DNA of 64,000 nt from Onchidella celtica (lineage: Eukaryota; Mollusca; Gastropoda; Systellommatophora; Onchidiidae): assembly GCA_963931925.1 (NCBI GenBank), contig OZ007579.1, forward strand, positions 50,187,619 through 50,251,618, given 5' to 3'. Position numbers and translations under genes: made by a program. Position 1 is the stretch's first letter; each line of letters starts with the position of its first letter. The notes under the pieces were generated by a model, which saw nothing but the letters and a program-made list of their open reading frames with translations, did no database searches and was not told the DNA's origin. Positions 1 through 12,097 of the stretch are shown here, one piece after another.

Positions 1-1228
1 CACCTAAAACACATAATACGATGAGGATCGTTTCCACGATAAGGAAGACTCTGCGGCCTATCATAATCATGATTATTATCAAAATGCACTCGTCGCGGCG
101 GTCCCTGAGGCCGGTTATATTGTTGGCCTGGATAGTTGCCACGATAATATGGGCGAGGCTCGTAAAAAGAATAGCTCTGGTATCCTCGACGCGGGGATAA
201 ATTACTTCGATTGGGAAAATCCCTCTGTCTAAAAAAAGGCGGCTCTGATTGAGAGCGCGGATTTGGGGCCTGACGACGAGTCGGCCTTGAACGATCGTGT
301 CCGGTTGGCGCTCCTTTGCCCACGTTGGCATAACACGGTGCTGTAGTTGAAGGCTTTGCCAAAGGACGATTTGGGTGGGCGGACGCATAACGTTCCGCGC
401 ACGATGTGATTTCTTCAGAGGATGTCGGTGCCCTCTCTTTAAGGTGGGCAACCAAATCGGAATGACATGCCGTATAGATTTGGTCTTTTAAGACCAAATC
501 ATAAAGTTGAAAATAATTTCGGTAGTCACGTTTGCGAGTTCCATCCAGCGATCTAAGTAATGTTTCAGCCGATTCACATAAGTTGAGAAATTTTCAGATG
601 GCTCAGGTTTACATGCGCGAAATCTCTGATGAAAGCCATCCTCGGTATGCTGGAATCGCTTAAGTAGTGCTGTTTTAAGCTTGTCATAGTCGTTGGCATC
701 CTCTACTTTGAGGCTATGAAATACTTCTAGAGCCTTACCTGTTAGTAAATTAGACAGGCATGAACTGTACATCGCCTGCTGCCATCCGACGCATTTAGCG
801 TGTAGCTCGAACCGATGCAAATATGCGTCGATCCGGTCGAGTTTTTCATTAAACGTCGGAAGCTTCGGTTTCGTAGCATATGTATTGCTGGCAGCAGTGG
901 GGGCTATAAGCGATTCTCGCCCTAACTTCTTTATTGCGAGTTCATGCTCCCTTTTTTCTCTCTCTACAGCCTCTTTTTCTCTCTCTCTTGCTTCTTTTTC
1001 TCGTTCTCTTTCTCTTTCCTTTTTTCTCTCTACTTCTTTTTCTCTTTCTCTTTCTCTTTCTTCTTTTTCTCTCTCTCTTGCTTCTTTTTCTCTTTCTTTT
1101 TCTCTTGCTGCTAACCGATCCTCACGGTCTCGGTCCTGCTGTACTTGTCTTTCGCACCACGAGGCGCGTTCTTCTTCTGGTATACCCAGAGCCTTGGCAG
1201 AGTCAATGTATTTAAGAAACTCGGCCAT
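1..1228 (-). mobile_element. Ty3/Gypsy-type LTR retrotransposon fossil, gag region
   Basis: Fossil of an LTR retrotransposon read on the minus strand and cut by the left edge. From the right, the product starts with a short N-terminal part, then a long Arg/Glu/Lys coiled-coil stretch (short repeats of the ERER/EREKE type). A capsid-like core follows, with KLPTFNEKLDRIDAYLHRFE and a downstream FxxRFR/YVNRLKHYLDRWM pattern typical of Gypsy gag capsids. Toward the edge the translation becomes Arg/Pro-rich and ends in CFRC, the start of a zinc knuckle. The copy is broken at least once here. Protease, RT and integrase would lie to the left, outside the window. BEL/Pao was considered, but the capsid pattern fits Gypsy better. 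Confidence 0.75.
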
Positions 1229-2512
1229 AATGTGTATTAAAATCTGTTACACGTATAGATTCGTATAGAATCAAAACACTGGCACGCTAATGTGTGCACA
1301 ATTAGTAAGTATTTACCTACTGTTACGGTATATCGCGGTATCAGTTATATTATCTCTAACAATTACTCTCTCTCAATATTAATCCAGTGTCCTATGTTAG
1401 CACTGCTTCGCGAAAAGAACGTTCTATCTCTCTCTGTAAATTGCAGGCAGTGTCTCTTCCACTGCAAAAATTTTATCTCTCTTTCTCTGAATATGAATAC
1501 TAGTAAGGCAGTGCCGTCTATCCGTTTCTCCCACTGCAATAAAATATATATGTATCGCTTTCAATGCGACAAATCAGTGTCTTGAGTGATCACTCTCAAA
1601 ATTTATGTCTCTCTCAACGCGACGAACCAGTGTCCTCTGTTATCACTGTCAAAAATGTATCGCTCTCTCAATGCGACGAATCAAAATTATATCTCTCTCT
1701 CAACGCGACAAATTTGAAATATCTCTCTCTTCTTAAAACGCGCACACGCAGTGTCTTCTGTTACCACTGCAAAATTATTCTCTCTATATTCGACGTGAAA
1801 TTATCACGTGATCAAAAATTTATTATCTCTCTCTCTCTCACATATCAATACCAGATTACAATTCAACGTGGTTTTAGCACGTGAAACACCTCAGGCATAT
1901 ATTGTAAACATAGCAATGTTAGTATACTAGTTTAAAGTTTATAAGGAAGAAAAAAAAGAAATACACTAAACAGGACGCTAAACTCACAAGAAAGACGAAC
2001 GATAACAGACCCTACAAGTCATAACTTATATTACAGAAAGTTTAAGAAAAAGACAGGAGAGACATCTTCCTAAAGAAATGTGAGGAAGGAAGAAAAACGC
2101 CACAATCTATACGAATAATGGATCCCTAATAGAACTATTCACAGTGAAGCAAATCCCCCCGAGTTATCAATAGCCACCAAGGCACTCCAATATCCTTCGT
2201 AATGGCAAAGAAGATATGCTATACTATGATCCCAACCAACCTCCCGCTCTTAAACTAAACATATAGTAAATGGAAAAAAGCCTGGAAACACAGAGCGGAA
2301 AGTACCTCGCCCTCCTCAAGACTGACAAACAGATGGTTCACTTAACTTTGTTTTGAGGAATTCAGATGGTAATGTCCTCAATCCATAGCTCGTTCCAAGG
2401 CCAAAAAAAATGTGTTTCTGTCTCAGGTAGATCTGTAAGGTGAAAGGTGTCCCTCGCCGGTGTCGTCGGGTCAATGGGATGATCAGCTCACCATATGAAA
2501 TTGAACCAAAAT
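1229..2512 (-). other. Probable leader of the LTR element
   Basis: There is no convincing coding sequence. At about 1,360-1,880, degenerate direct repeats alternate CTCTCTCAACGCGACGAA with CAGTGTCCTCTGTTATCACTG. The rest is AT-rich. Its place between gag and the inferred LTR suggests the untranslated leader of the element. That is inference from position. Confidence 0.35.
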
Positions 2513-4010
2513 GTTATATTAATACAAATTGCCTATAATCTAAAATAAAAAGGACCTGAAATCACAATGTTATAACAGTACAATATTAAATAATGGAATA
2601 AAATGCAATAGGTTTTAGAATACTTTATCCAAATGGCATGGCGTTATTTAAGTTCTTTAAGGGGTCCCTCTCCAGTGTTACGAGTCTGGATCTGGGTGAT
2701 AGTGTTACAGAGTGGGTGTTATTGGATTATTGGTTTTATGACTGCATTTAATAATCGAGAGGTATTTATGAATTACTCTTTCATACCATGCCACATACTA
2801 ATAACAATCTGAATAAGTTTTATCAACAGACCTGCAGGGTCACAACTTTAATTACCTTAAATGTCCTAACAATTTTGTCTAACTCTCTTACATACTAAAA
2901 AGACAACATCAGCAGCATCAAATGAAAATTCAATAATGTGTCACTAGAAGTCTCCTCTAGATTCTTATAAGATTATATCATTTTGACTCACTAACAATTT
3001 AAATATGAATTATCTATCTCTCAGATATAGTCTGCCTACTATCTATCAATCAATATTCTAATGTCTCTGACGACAATGTCATCTCAGCTATTTGTGCCTA
3101 CCGCTTATAATGGATCAAACTCGTCAATATAACTGACGTAGTTAAGTTAGATCTACTCTAGGATGGGCTGGCAATCCCCAGCCTCATCCAGACAAATCAA
3201 TTTCAATTTACAGATGTGTATGCCAAACATTCATACTAGATCTAGTTGCAAGTTAATATACATCTTTATCTTGCATTCTTGGTTAGCACTTCTAGCAGAT
3301 GCGGCAATCCTGTGGTACTGGAAAAATTACTTTCAGCTCCTCGTTCGTTGTTCAATCAACAGACAAACACTTACACTTGGTCCCTGATAAGGAATCAGGG
3401 AACAGTAGACAACAGCAGTGGGTAAATATCACAATGGAGCATATGGCTTCATTTCATTGCCTATAATGGACATAGACATGAAAATAACAGTCTTCTGATT
3501 CTTCTGGCAGAATCACGCCGACGCCTGCACAGATGGAATTTTCTGTATGGAGTCCTGATCATAGGAATGGCTACGCTTATATACTGTGCGGCCAGCTGCA
3601 AATTACCGTCCAAATGCCTAGATTTGATTGGTGCATCCATTCGAGCTCAGCTCGCAATATTAATAGATCTACATGGAAGTCGGTCACGGCCTTGTACTAG
3701 AACCGACAAGGTCAAATTAAAATGTCAAAACCATTACTAAAATCTCTAAACCCTCGTGCTTTCTACGTTTTATGTACGAATTTATCAAAATCACGGGGTC
3801 GAGAATGGCACTGTCACTCCTAACTTATCCATTTATTCTATCTTGCCCCACTTTCTTTCCATCTCTAAGAAAAAGTGTTACAAAAACAAACTGTTCACGA
3901 GAACAGTTCAAGGACAATTTACGCTGGTTATAATCAACGAGACCGTGAAAAAAAACAAGTCTTTTCTCGAGTCGTGACCCAGCACGACAATTATAGTATT
4001 AACCTTGACA
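2513..4010 (-). repeat. Inferred 5' LTR of the Gypsy-type element
   Basis: Read on the minus strand, this block starts with TGTCAAG at 4,010 and could end in AACA at 2,513, giving TG...CA termini. A TATATAA box lies near 3,573-3,580. A TTTTGGTTC-like stretch follows the inner end, where a primer-binding site would be. Its outer 370-400 bp resemble 58,752-59,125, and both copies stop at the same CTTGACA, which fixes the outer boundary. The inner end is a guess. If it is right, the LTR is long, about 1.5 kb. Confidence 0.45.
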
Positions 4011-4760
4011 GTTGTAATTCCTTTTCATAAAAAGAACCAATAATTTCTTCATCATCTAAATCTTTTATTTTGTAAGTAATTGGATATGTATATAAAATTT
4101 TATCTATTGTAAATATTTCTTTTGTCCATTTTGGTGTGTAACCTTTTTCAAAAAACTTTTTCTTCTTTGTAATTCTAACTCTATCACCTAATTTAAATTT
4201 AGGCTTTGGCAATAATTGTTTCTTTGTATATGAATTTCTATACACGGTTATTTCATTTTCTTTTTTACTTCCTTCAATAGGAGTCATTTTTATTGATGAA
4301 TGATAGGTGTTATTATAATCATTTACTAAATCATCTAAAACATGTATATATTTCGTAGTATCATTCGCCGTAAAATATTTAAACATTTTTTCTTTCATTG
4401 TTCGGTTCCATCTTTCCACTACAGAACTTTTCTCTTCATTCTCTATGGACTAGATTTCTTTGAAAAGACTCTTAACATGTTTATTATAGAATTCACTTCC
4501 TTTATCAACCCATACTTTTTCCGGATGTCTTTTTTTCGATGGAGTCGGAGCCTTGTTTATCACCGCTCTGCTTAATATCTTTTTAAATCCTTCAGCAACT
4601 GTTAGTCCGCTTTTATTTTTTAAAGGAATCATCCAACCATGTTTTGAGAAAACATCAATAACAGCAAGAATATATTTAAATCCTTTGTTTTGCTTAGAAT
4701 AAGCAGACATGTCAACTAAATCAGCAGCCCATATTTTATCAATTCCATTAACTATCACTC
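4011..4760 (-). pseudogene. Polinton retroviral-type integrase relic
   Basis: Fossil part of the Polinton. The translation shows an rve-type catalytic core (WAADLVDMS, YILAVIDVFSKHGW, then WVDKGSEFYN), followed by WNRTMKEKM, a YNNTYHSSIKMTP stretch and a small C-terminal chromatin-type barrel (KLGDRVRITK). The enzyme would join the element's ends to chromosomal DNA. It lies at the edge of the element, as in other Polintons, and abuts the LTR at 4,010. The relic is broken. Confidence 0.85.
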
Positions 4761-4805
4761 TTCTTTTCTCAATTTTTTTAATAACCGGTTTATGAAGTTC
4801 TTCTG

Positions 4806-5429
4806 CTAAATCACTCGTAAAGCCAACGAAGTCGGAGCTTTTTTTAAAATCAACAGAGTTGTAGCTTTTTTTTTTCCGCCCATTCCAAAAGTTTTTTTCA
4901 TTTTAATAATAGGTTCAACAATATTTCTATCTATTCTTTCTCTTAATGTTGGTTTTAAAATAGAATCTAAAGAATGTATCATCTTTTTATCACATACTTC
5001 ATTTCTGGATTTAGTATCTTGATTTTGTAAATAACAAATATCGTGATGCATTGCGGCTTCATCTACTCTATTAATAGGTTTACTCCAAGATTTTAGTGTG
5101 AGATTAGAATTCAACCGTTTTTTTTAATTGGTTCCCGGTCCTGTAAAATTATGTCCTGGCAAATGCATTTCAAAAGGAAATTTGTTGATGATTTTATTGG
5201 CTACGCCTCGCCCTTGGCTGTTGGCTACTCCTTTCCCTTGGGCTATGCCAGGTATAAATTTAGTTTTAGTACTTCCACAAATTACACATTTGCCTCTCAA
5301 CATATTTCTATTATTTTTTGTTTTAACTAATTCAATACCTTCCATAGTATCGGTTTGCTTTTTACATTTTACACAATACATCAGCAAAGCTGCAGCTCTG
5401 GTGATCATAGGAGTTCTACCTTCAGCCAT
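4806..5429 (-). pseudogene. Polinton protein with zinc ribbon and PLA2-like domain (relic)
   Basis: Fossil part of the Polinton. The N-terminal part has two CxxC pairs (CVKCKK and CVICGS), a zinc-ribbon arrangement. Next comes a short GKGVANSQGRGVAN repeat, then HLPGHNFTGPGT. The glycine loop resembles the calcium-binding YxGPGN loop of parvovirus VP1 phospholipase A2. A later DEAAMHHDICY carries the HD..Y catalytic signature of that fold. In capsid-bearing elements such a domain is thought to help breach membranes on entry. The start at 5,429 gives MAEGRTP and lies 16 bp from the divergent polymerase start. The relic is broken. Confidence 0.65.
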
Positions 5430-5445
5430 TTTTAATATATATAAA
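5430..5445. promoter_or_regulatory. Very short AT-only gap between divergent starts
   Basis: Only 16 bp separate the minus-strand ATG of the PLA2-like gene (5,429) from the plus-strand ATG of the polymerase gene (5,446). The gap reads TTTAATATATATAAAA, a TATA-like string that works in either direction. A shared divergent promoter is inferred. Transcription starts may instead lie inside one of the reading frames. Confidence 0.35.
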
Positions 5446-8400
5446 ATGGAAAAAAAGTGCATCAAGCAAAGTTTGGATTCGAAGAATTGCAATACTTGTT
5501 TTATTCGAAAACCTCTTGATTTATTTTACAAGGAAAGAAAAAGTTCAGATGGTCATAAAGCAAAATGTAAAGAATGTATGAAACTTCAAAAACATTTGCA
5601 TTATGTAAGAAATAAGGAAAAATATAAACAAGCATATCGAGAATTTATGAAAAGAATGTCTATTAAAAATAATTCTTATAAAATGGTCGAAAAAATCTTC
5701 AAAGATATTATCAAAGAAACCATTATCGATGATGTAAAAGAAAAGAATACTTCTAGATATTTCAAATTAATTAAGGAAAGAGTGAGAAAACTTGTTAAAG
5801 ATTTTAAAGACAATAAAACAGTAAAAGTTAAATTAATAATAACTTCTGAATTTAATACTCCTTTAGCGTTTGATATTATTGAACCACATTATAATCCAAA
5901 ACAATTAGGTACTATAAATTCCATGAATGAGTTTAATAAATTTTATGATTCCATTGAGGAAAGGTTGATGCTTTGGTTGCTGAATTTCAAGATAGAGGAT
6001 CTGGACATGTCTTTAATCAAATTATTAAAACAAATGTAAAACTTTATAAAACTAAAACTTTAAGAGGTTCTTCTATATTCCTACTCCGTTTAAAAGTAAA
6101 AATATTATCAACTAAATTGTATCCTGCTGATGATCATGTTCACAGACTTTCAAAATATAAACAATATGAAGATTGGTTCAATATGAAAGGAATTAAATAT
6201 CCAGTTAAAATTAAAGATATTCCTAAATTTGAAAAACAAAATGATATGTGTGTAAATGTTTTTGCATTAGAAAAACCAGATAATAAATACTCACTATATC
6301 CAATTTATATCTCAGTTAACAAGCCAATCTTAGAACAACAAAGCATAGACTCTGTTGATCTCCTATATTTAGAAGATGATGGAAATACTCATTACTGTCT
6401 TATAAAAAATTTAGAAAGTTTATTAACAGATACATCTCGTAACAAAGCTTTCATCTGCAGGAATTGTATGAATATATTTAAAAGAAAAGAGACATTAAAT
6501 AGCCATAAAGAGAAATGCTTAAATCACAAAATGTGTAAGACAATCCTTCCAAAAGAAGGTGATACTATTTTACAATTTACAAATCATCATTTCAAATCTA
6601 GATTACCGATAGTTTTCTACTGTGATTTTGAATCATGTAATAAAAGAATATCTACAACACAACCAAATCCAAATGAACCTTATGAAAATAAACTTTTTAA
6701 ACAAGAAGCTATTAGTTTTGGAATGTATATAAAATCCGATTATGAAAATCTATGTCCTTCCGTTTATCATACTTATACAGGAGAAGCATCTTCAAAAGAA
6801 AAAATTGTCGAAATGATTATGATATACTATCGTGATATTTGTAAAAAAAACTAAATTACTATAAAAAAAGCTGAAGCTAAATTAACTTATGCTCAAGAAA
6901 AAGAATTTAATAAAGCAACAAACTGTTATATTTGTAATATTGAATTTTCAGAAGAAAAAAAAGTAAGAGAGCACAATCATTACAATGGTAAGTATCGTGG
7001 AGCTGCTTGTCAATCTTGTAATACCAAAGAAGGAAAACAATCTAAAGTAATTCCAGTATTTTTTCACAATGGCAGTGGTTATGATTTTCATTTCATAATA
7101 GAAGAAATAATGAAATATGAAGATAAATACAATAAACTTTCATTGCTTGCTAAAACATCTGAAGAATATATTTCATTTGAATACGGAAATTATTACAGAA
7201 AATTAAGATTCCTGGATAGTTATAGGTTTTTATCAAACTCTTTGGATGGTATCGTAAAATCTATGGATAATTTTCCAATATTGAAAGAATATTTCCCGGA
7301 AACATTTCATTTACTCAAAAGAAAAGGTGTTTACCCTTATGAATATGTTGATTCAATTAATCAATTAAAAGAAAAACAATTACCACCAATAGAAAATTTC
7401 TTCTCAACTTTAAGAAAAGAAGGAATTACAGAATACGAATACCAACATGGTCTAAATGTTTGGAATACTTGTCAATGTAAAACTTTACAAGATTATCATG
7501 ATTTGTATCTAAAAACAGATGTTTTACTTTTAGCCGATGTATTTAAAAAGTTTAGAGAATTTTTCCTAACCAATCATGAAATTGATCCGTGTTATTGTTT
7601 CTCAGATCCTGGATTAACTTGTCAATGTGGATTAAAATATACAGGAATTGAACTAGAATTATTACAAGATTTAGATATGCTACTAATGTTTGAAAAAGGA
7701 ATGAGAGGTGGTTATTCAGGAGTTTTAGGACCTCGATATGTAAAAGCTAACAATAAATATTTACCAGATTATGACCCTAAAAAGAGATTGTTGTATTTAG
7801 ATGCAAATAATTTATATGGAGGAGGAATATCAGAACCTTTACCGGTTGGAGATTTTAAATGGGAAAAAGAATCATTCTTGAAAAACGTTCCTGAAGGAAG
7901 AGGATATATTATCGAATGTGATCTTGATTACACAGTTAAAGCAAAAGTAAACACCAAAAGATTTCCTTTAGCTCCAGAGAAACTAAAAATAAATGAAGAT
8001 GATTTAAGCGATTTGCAAAAATTCTATTTACAATTAGAAAACAAAAAAGTAGGAAATGTAGAAAAACTGATACTAAATTTAAAAAATAAAAAGAACTATA
8101 TTATACATTACAAATTATTAGAATGTTTTAAATCCCTTGGATTAGAAATTTCTAAAGTTCATAGAATAATTTCTTTTAAAGAAAGAGCTTGGTTAAAAGA
8201 TTACATCGATTTTAATACCAATCAAAGAACTAAGTCAAAATCAGACTTTGAAAAGAATCTTTGGAAATTAATGAATAATGCATTATATGGAAAAACTCTT
8301 GAAAATATAAGAGATCGAATTGATTTAAAACTATTATCAGATGAAGAACAAGTAACAAAACTAATAAGTAAACCTAATTTTAAGGAATCAATTATTTTTA

Positions 8401-9102
8401 ATGAAAACCTAATTGGCATTGCTAATATATAACATCAATAAAATTTAATAAACCAATTTATTTAGGAATGTGTGTTCTTGATTATTCCAAACTGGTTATG
8501 TATCAATTTAATGAACTATGGAAATCTAATGAAGTTGTTGGATTTGATACCGATTCATACTTTCTAAATATCAGAACTGAAGATGTTTATGAAGATATGA
8601 AAAAAATAATAGATGATTTAGACACAAGTGATTATCCAAAACATCATTTTCTTCATTCAACTAAAAATAAAAAAGTTATTAATAAATTCAAGGATGAACT
8701 AAATGGTAAAGTTATGAGTGAAATAGTTTTTCTTAGAAGTAAAGCATATACATATAAAGTTGTCGAAGAACCGACACAGCCAGGGCTTAGAGAATCGACA
8801 TGTAAAAAATTAAAAGGTATTTCAAAAACAAAAATTAATAAAGATGTTACTTTTGAAGATTACAAAAATTGTTTATTTAGTAATGAAATTAATTATAAAA
8901 GATGAATGTGCTAAATTCTGATAAACATGAAATGTACATAAAAGAAATAAATAAGAAAGCTCAAAGTCCTTATGATGATAAACGATATATACTTGATAAT
9001 GGTATTAAAACTCTTCCATATTCTGATCAGCACAGCTGCAACTCTGTTGACGATTTCAATAATATTGTATATGAAATGGTAGAGAAGGTTAAATTTGTGT
9101 AA
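5446..9102 (+). pseudogene. Polinton protein-primed DNA polymerase B relic
   Basis: Fossil part of the Polinton. It begins with a small Cys-rich N-terminal domain (CNTCF...CKECMK), then a region that matches no enzyme motif, then a family-B polymerase of the protein-primed type. Readable landmarks are FYCDFESC (exonuclease site I), NGSGYDFHFI (exonuclease II), YLKTDVLLLADVF (exonuclease III), LYLDANNLYGGG (polymerase motif A, the DxxNLYG form), the KLMNNALYGKTLENI motif B region and GFDTDSYF (motif C, DTDS). A Cys/His HNH-like patch lies between the exonuclease motifs. The enzyme would copy the element from a protein primer. Several breaks are present. Confidence 0.88.
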
Positions 9103-9107
9103 CTTCG

Positions 9108-10568
9108 TTAGCTTTGAATAACTGCCATATTCCTTCCATCAGATTGAAATGAAATTATTTTATCAGAAATAACTAAAGCATAAGCAGTGGTATCTGCTGG
9201 AACATTTTTATTAAAGGTGGGGAGAAGGCTAAGGCGGATAGACAAGGAGAGAATGATGAGAGAGGTGGGAAGAAGGCTAAGGCGGATAGACAAGGAGAGA
9301 CTGGAGAGACGCAAAGGGAGAACAGTAAAACGCATCTAAAAACAAACAAACAAACAAACAAAAATAAAATAAAGCTAAAGGAATATACAAACTGAAGGAA
9401 GTCCATAATAATCACCCAGAACTGAAACTACTATGCTATTTTTTAACCTTTCACTTTGTTTTGAAACATCGAAAACAAATAACGGATAAAGCTTTTGATA
9501 ATCAATAGTGGTAATAGTTGGATTGCTAACTAATTCATCTATATCATAAAATTTTGATTTAAATGATGCTGCATCATTATATACTCTAGAGAATTGAAAC
9601 TTAGGGAATGATAGTTGATAATCAGATTCTGGATGACGCCTAGAATTTAACTGAACATTAATATTTCTCACATCCAGATTATTGAATATCGCTGTATTTT
9701 CTTTTTGATCAGATCTACTTTTTGTTTGAAAAACTATTATGATCCATCTAGGTTTTTCGGGAGAAGCTTTTACAGATAACCTCCATGAAAACTGGGTTCC
9801 TATAAGAACTGTTATTGAATCACATTGTCTACTTCTATAACCAACATTTAATTTTGCTTTTGATTCAATAATTTTATATAATTCAAACTTTTGTTGATCT
9901 GCTGGTAAAACATGTGGAACATACCATGAGATTTTATCAAGAGTAACTTTTCCTTCGGCAGCTTTGTCATCTTTATAAATTGCAATATTTGAATCTGGCC
10001 TTTTGTACAGAGTAAGTTGTTGAGTAAATCCATAAAGAATTTTATCATAATCCTCTGCGAAACCGAAAATATGTTTCAGAGGAATTAGAAAGGAAAATGT
10101 TCCTTTAGGATCAGGATATTTTAGCAATATCTTTTGTCTCGTATCAAAACCTTCATTATTATTAATTTGGTTGTTAGTATCTTTTATCCACAATGAATTA
10201 AATCGTTTTAAAGGATAATTGAGCAATCCTAACATTGTTGTTCCTCGTCCTGGGTGATTTAAATTTTCAATTTATTGTCCTGATAACTGATATTTTATAA
10301 AATTAAACAAATACATTATGCCATTATTACATAAAGTTATTTTATCATCAGCAGCATATAATGTTCCATCTGTTTTTGTAAGTCTACCTTCAACTATTAT
10401 ATAGCTTTCACTTGGATGAGTAAAAATATCTTGCAATTCAATATTTATTCTAATTTCTCCTCCGCTGTTTAAATTTGTACCGGTAATTGGATTGTATTCA
10501 TGGTATTCATATTTTTCAATACTTTCATCTACTTTAAAATCTTCTTTAATTTCCAAAATGTCTTCCAT
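9108..10568 (-). pseudogene. Polinton major capsid protein relic (double jelly roll)
   Basis: Fossil part of the Polinton. The start at 10,568 gives MEDILEIKED. Landmarks typical of Polinton double-jelly-roll capsids are SYIIVEGRLTK, LCNNGIMYLFNFIKYQLSGQ, MLGLLNYPL, a WYVPHV stretch, then YPLFVFDVSKQSERLKNS. Close to the end come NVPADTTAYALVISDKIISF and a final SDG patch. The product would form the hexon-like capsid shell. The gene is interrupted by the insertion at 9,214-9,427 and is broken elsewhere. Confidence 0.8.
9214..9427. repeat. Minisatellite element inserted in the Polinton capsid gene
   Basis: Two units of the same 48-bp repeat as at 16,590-18,170 are followed by the same unique tail. 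The tail runs GGAGAGACGCAAAGGGAG, then AACAAACAAACA, AAAATAAAATAAAG and CACCCAGAACTGAAA. Both copies stop matching right after CAGAACTGAAA, so this end behaves like a mobile-element terminus. It separates two stretches that both read as capsid protein, so it went in after the Polinton. Confidence 0.75.
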
Positions 10569-11230
10569 TTTAATAGTATCTGTAACAGGTGCAGCACTAA
10601 ATCGTATTCTACTAATTGCATATTTTTTAGTAAAAGTTAAATAAGGAAAAATTGTGTTGGCTTCAGATTCAATTCTAAGCAAAGGTTTTTTTCTTTTAAT
10701 TACCAGATATTCTTTATTTTTTTCTTTATTGAAAACATCATAAATCAAAACCATACTTTCCATATTACTTAAAAAAAGATCTTTATCTTTAGAACTATAA
10801 AAGTTAAAAAGAATTATACCAGAATCTTCAGCAACAAAATAACCTTCTCCATTAATTCTTTCATAATCTAAATTGCTATACCTAAGTGTTAATTCCATTG
10901 AACCATCATTTTTATAATATCGTGGATTAATTACACATCTAATTGGTTTAATACCAATATCCCATTCAGGTTTTTTTTAGGAAATTCAACTCTTTTATAT
11001 AGTCCATTATTCATTAATTGAAAACAATATAAACTATTTAGTTCTCCTGTAGATAAAAAACCTTCAAATTTTTTTAAATCTTCTAAGTTAACTGCATGGC
11101 TATTAAACGGAGTAATTTTCGTAAATTCATTAACAGATCTGCGAATTCGTCGATCATCATCATCAGAGCTGAGATCTAGTTCATCAGAGCTGAGATCTAG
11201 TTCAACAGATCTGCGACTCCATCGATCATC
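10569..11230 (-). pseudogene. Polinton accessory protein, copy B (relic)
   Basis: Fossil part of the Polinton, function unknown. Readable pieces are LEELKKFEGF, YCFQLMNNGLYKR, WDIGIKPIRCV, LRYSNLDYERING and ISRIRFSAAPVTD, ending directly before the capsid start. These parallel LDDLENVEGF, YCFKLNEDGIYVR and IHRIRFTQLPVTL in the neighbouring gene, so the two are tandem paralogues. By position they could be capsid-associated proteins. No named domain was recognised. Confidence 0.6.
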
Positions 11231-11237
11231 CGTTTTT

Positions 11238-12065
11238 TTACAAATAATTTATTTCATCTAAAGTTACTGGTAATTGTGTAAACCTTATACGATGAATCAT
11301 AAACTCTTTGTAAATGAGAATACTTTTAAAACTAACATCATCGTCTCCTTTTTCGGTTGTCAATTCATTAAGATTATTTTGGATTTTGTAATCATCTTTT
11401 TGTTTTTTTACAATTATTCGAAAAATTTTTGAATTATTTTCCGAATAACTCATTTGTAATCCATCCATAATTTCTAATTTGTTTTCAAAAGATTCTAAAA
11501 CTTTACCTTCAATAATTAAAGTTGAAAGTATCGGAAATTCTTCAAGAATCTTTTTTTCATTCTCAAATTCACAATTAAAAGTTAGAATGGTGCGTGGCTC
11601 ATCCTTAACGTTTGAAAGATAATATTCCTCATCATAGCGTTTTAAAACTGTTGTCTCTCTATATCTAAGAAGTGTAACCAAACTTCCTATAATTCGCCCT
11701 GAATTGTAAACTTTTAGTAATATTTTGTTATTTCCTTTAGTTGATACTTTATCACTTCTTAATTGAATATCAACATCCCATTCGTGTTTGGCTCTTATAA
11801 CTTTAAGTTTTCCATCAACATTTATAAGATTCACAGGTTTATCTTTTACTTCACTTATAAATTTAGGAGGTGATGAATCTACAATTTCATTTCTAACATA
11901 TATACCGTCTTCATTTAATTTGAAACAATATATAGCATCTTTCTTTCCATTTTCATTAAAACCTTCTACATTTTCTAAATCATCTAGATTGGTTGCATAC
12001 CTATGAAATGGAATAATAGTTGTTGATGAAATGTCTCCGCTGGGCATAAGACCAAACTTATCCAC
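11238..12065 (-). pseudogene. Polinton accessory protein, copy A (relic)
   Basis: Fossil part of the Polinton. A 275-residue frame starts MDKFGLMPSGDIS and ends LDEINYL. It is Lys/Glu/Asn-rich with many predicted short beta strands. It has no Cys clusters, no transmembrane span and no catalytic signature that I recognise. It is paralogous to the piece at 10,569-11,230 over its N-terminal and C-terminal motifs. It lies between the protease and capsid genes on the same strand, so a structural role is plausible but unproven. Confidence 0.6.
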
Positions 12066-12097
12066 CGTTTTGAAGAAAAAAAATTATATAGGCTTTC

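Noticed and set aside
885-1268. Plus-strand Ser/Leu/Phe-rich frames
   Set aside because: They are antisense to the Arg/Glu-rich coiled coil of the gag fossil.
5128-5445. N-terminal extension of the polymerase frame
   Set aside because: It is antisense to the PLA2-like gene. The Cys-rich polymerase N-terminus starts naturally at 5,446.
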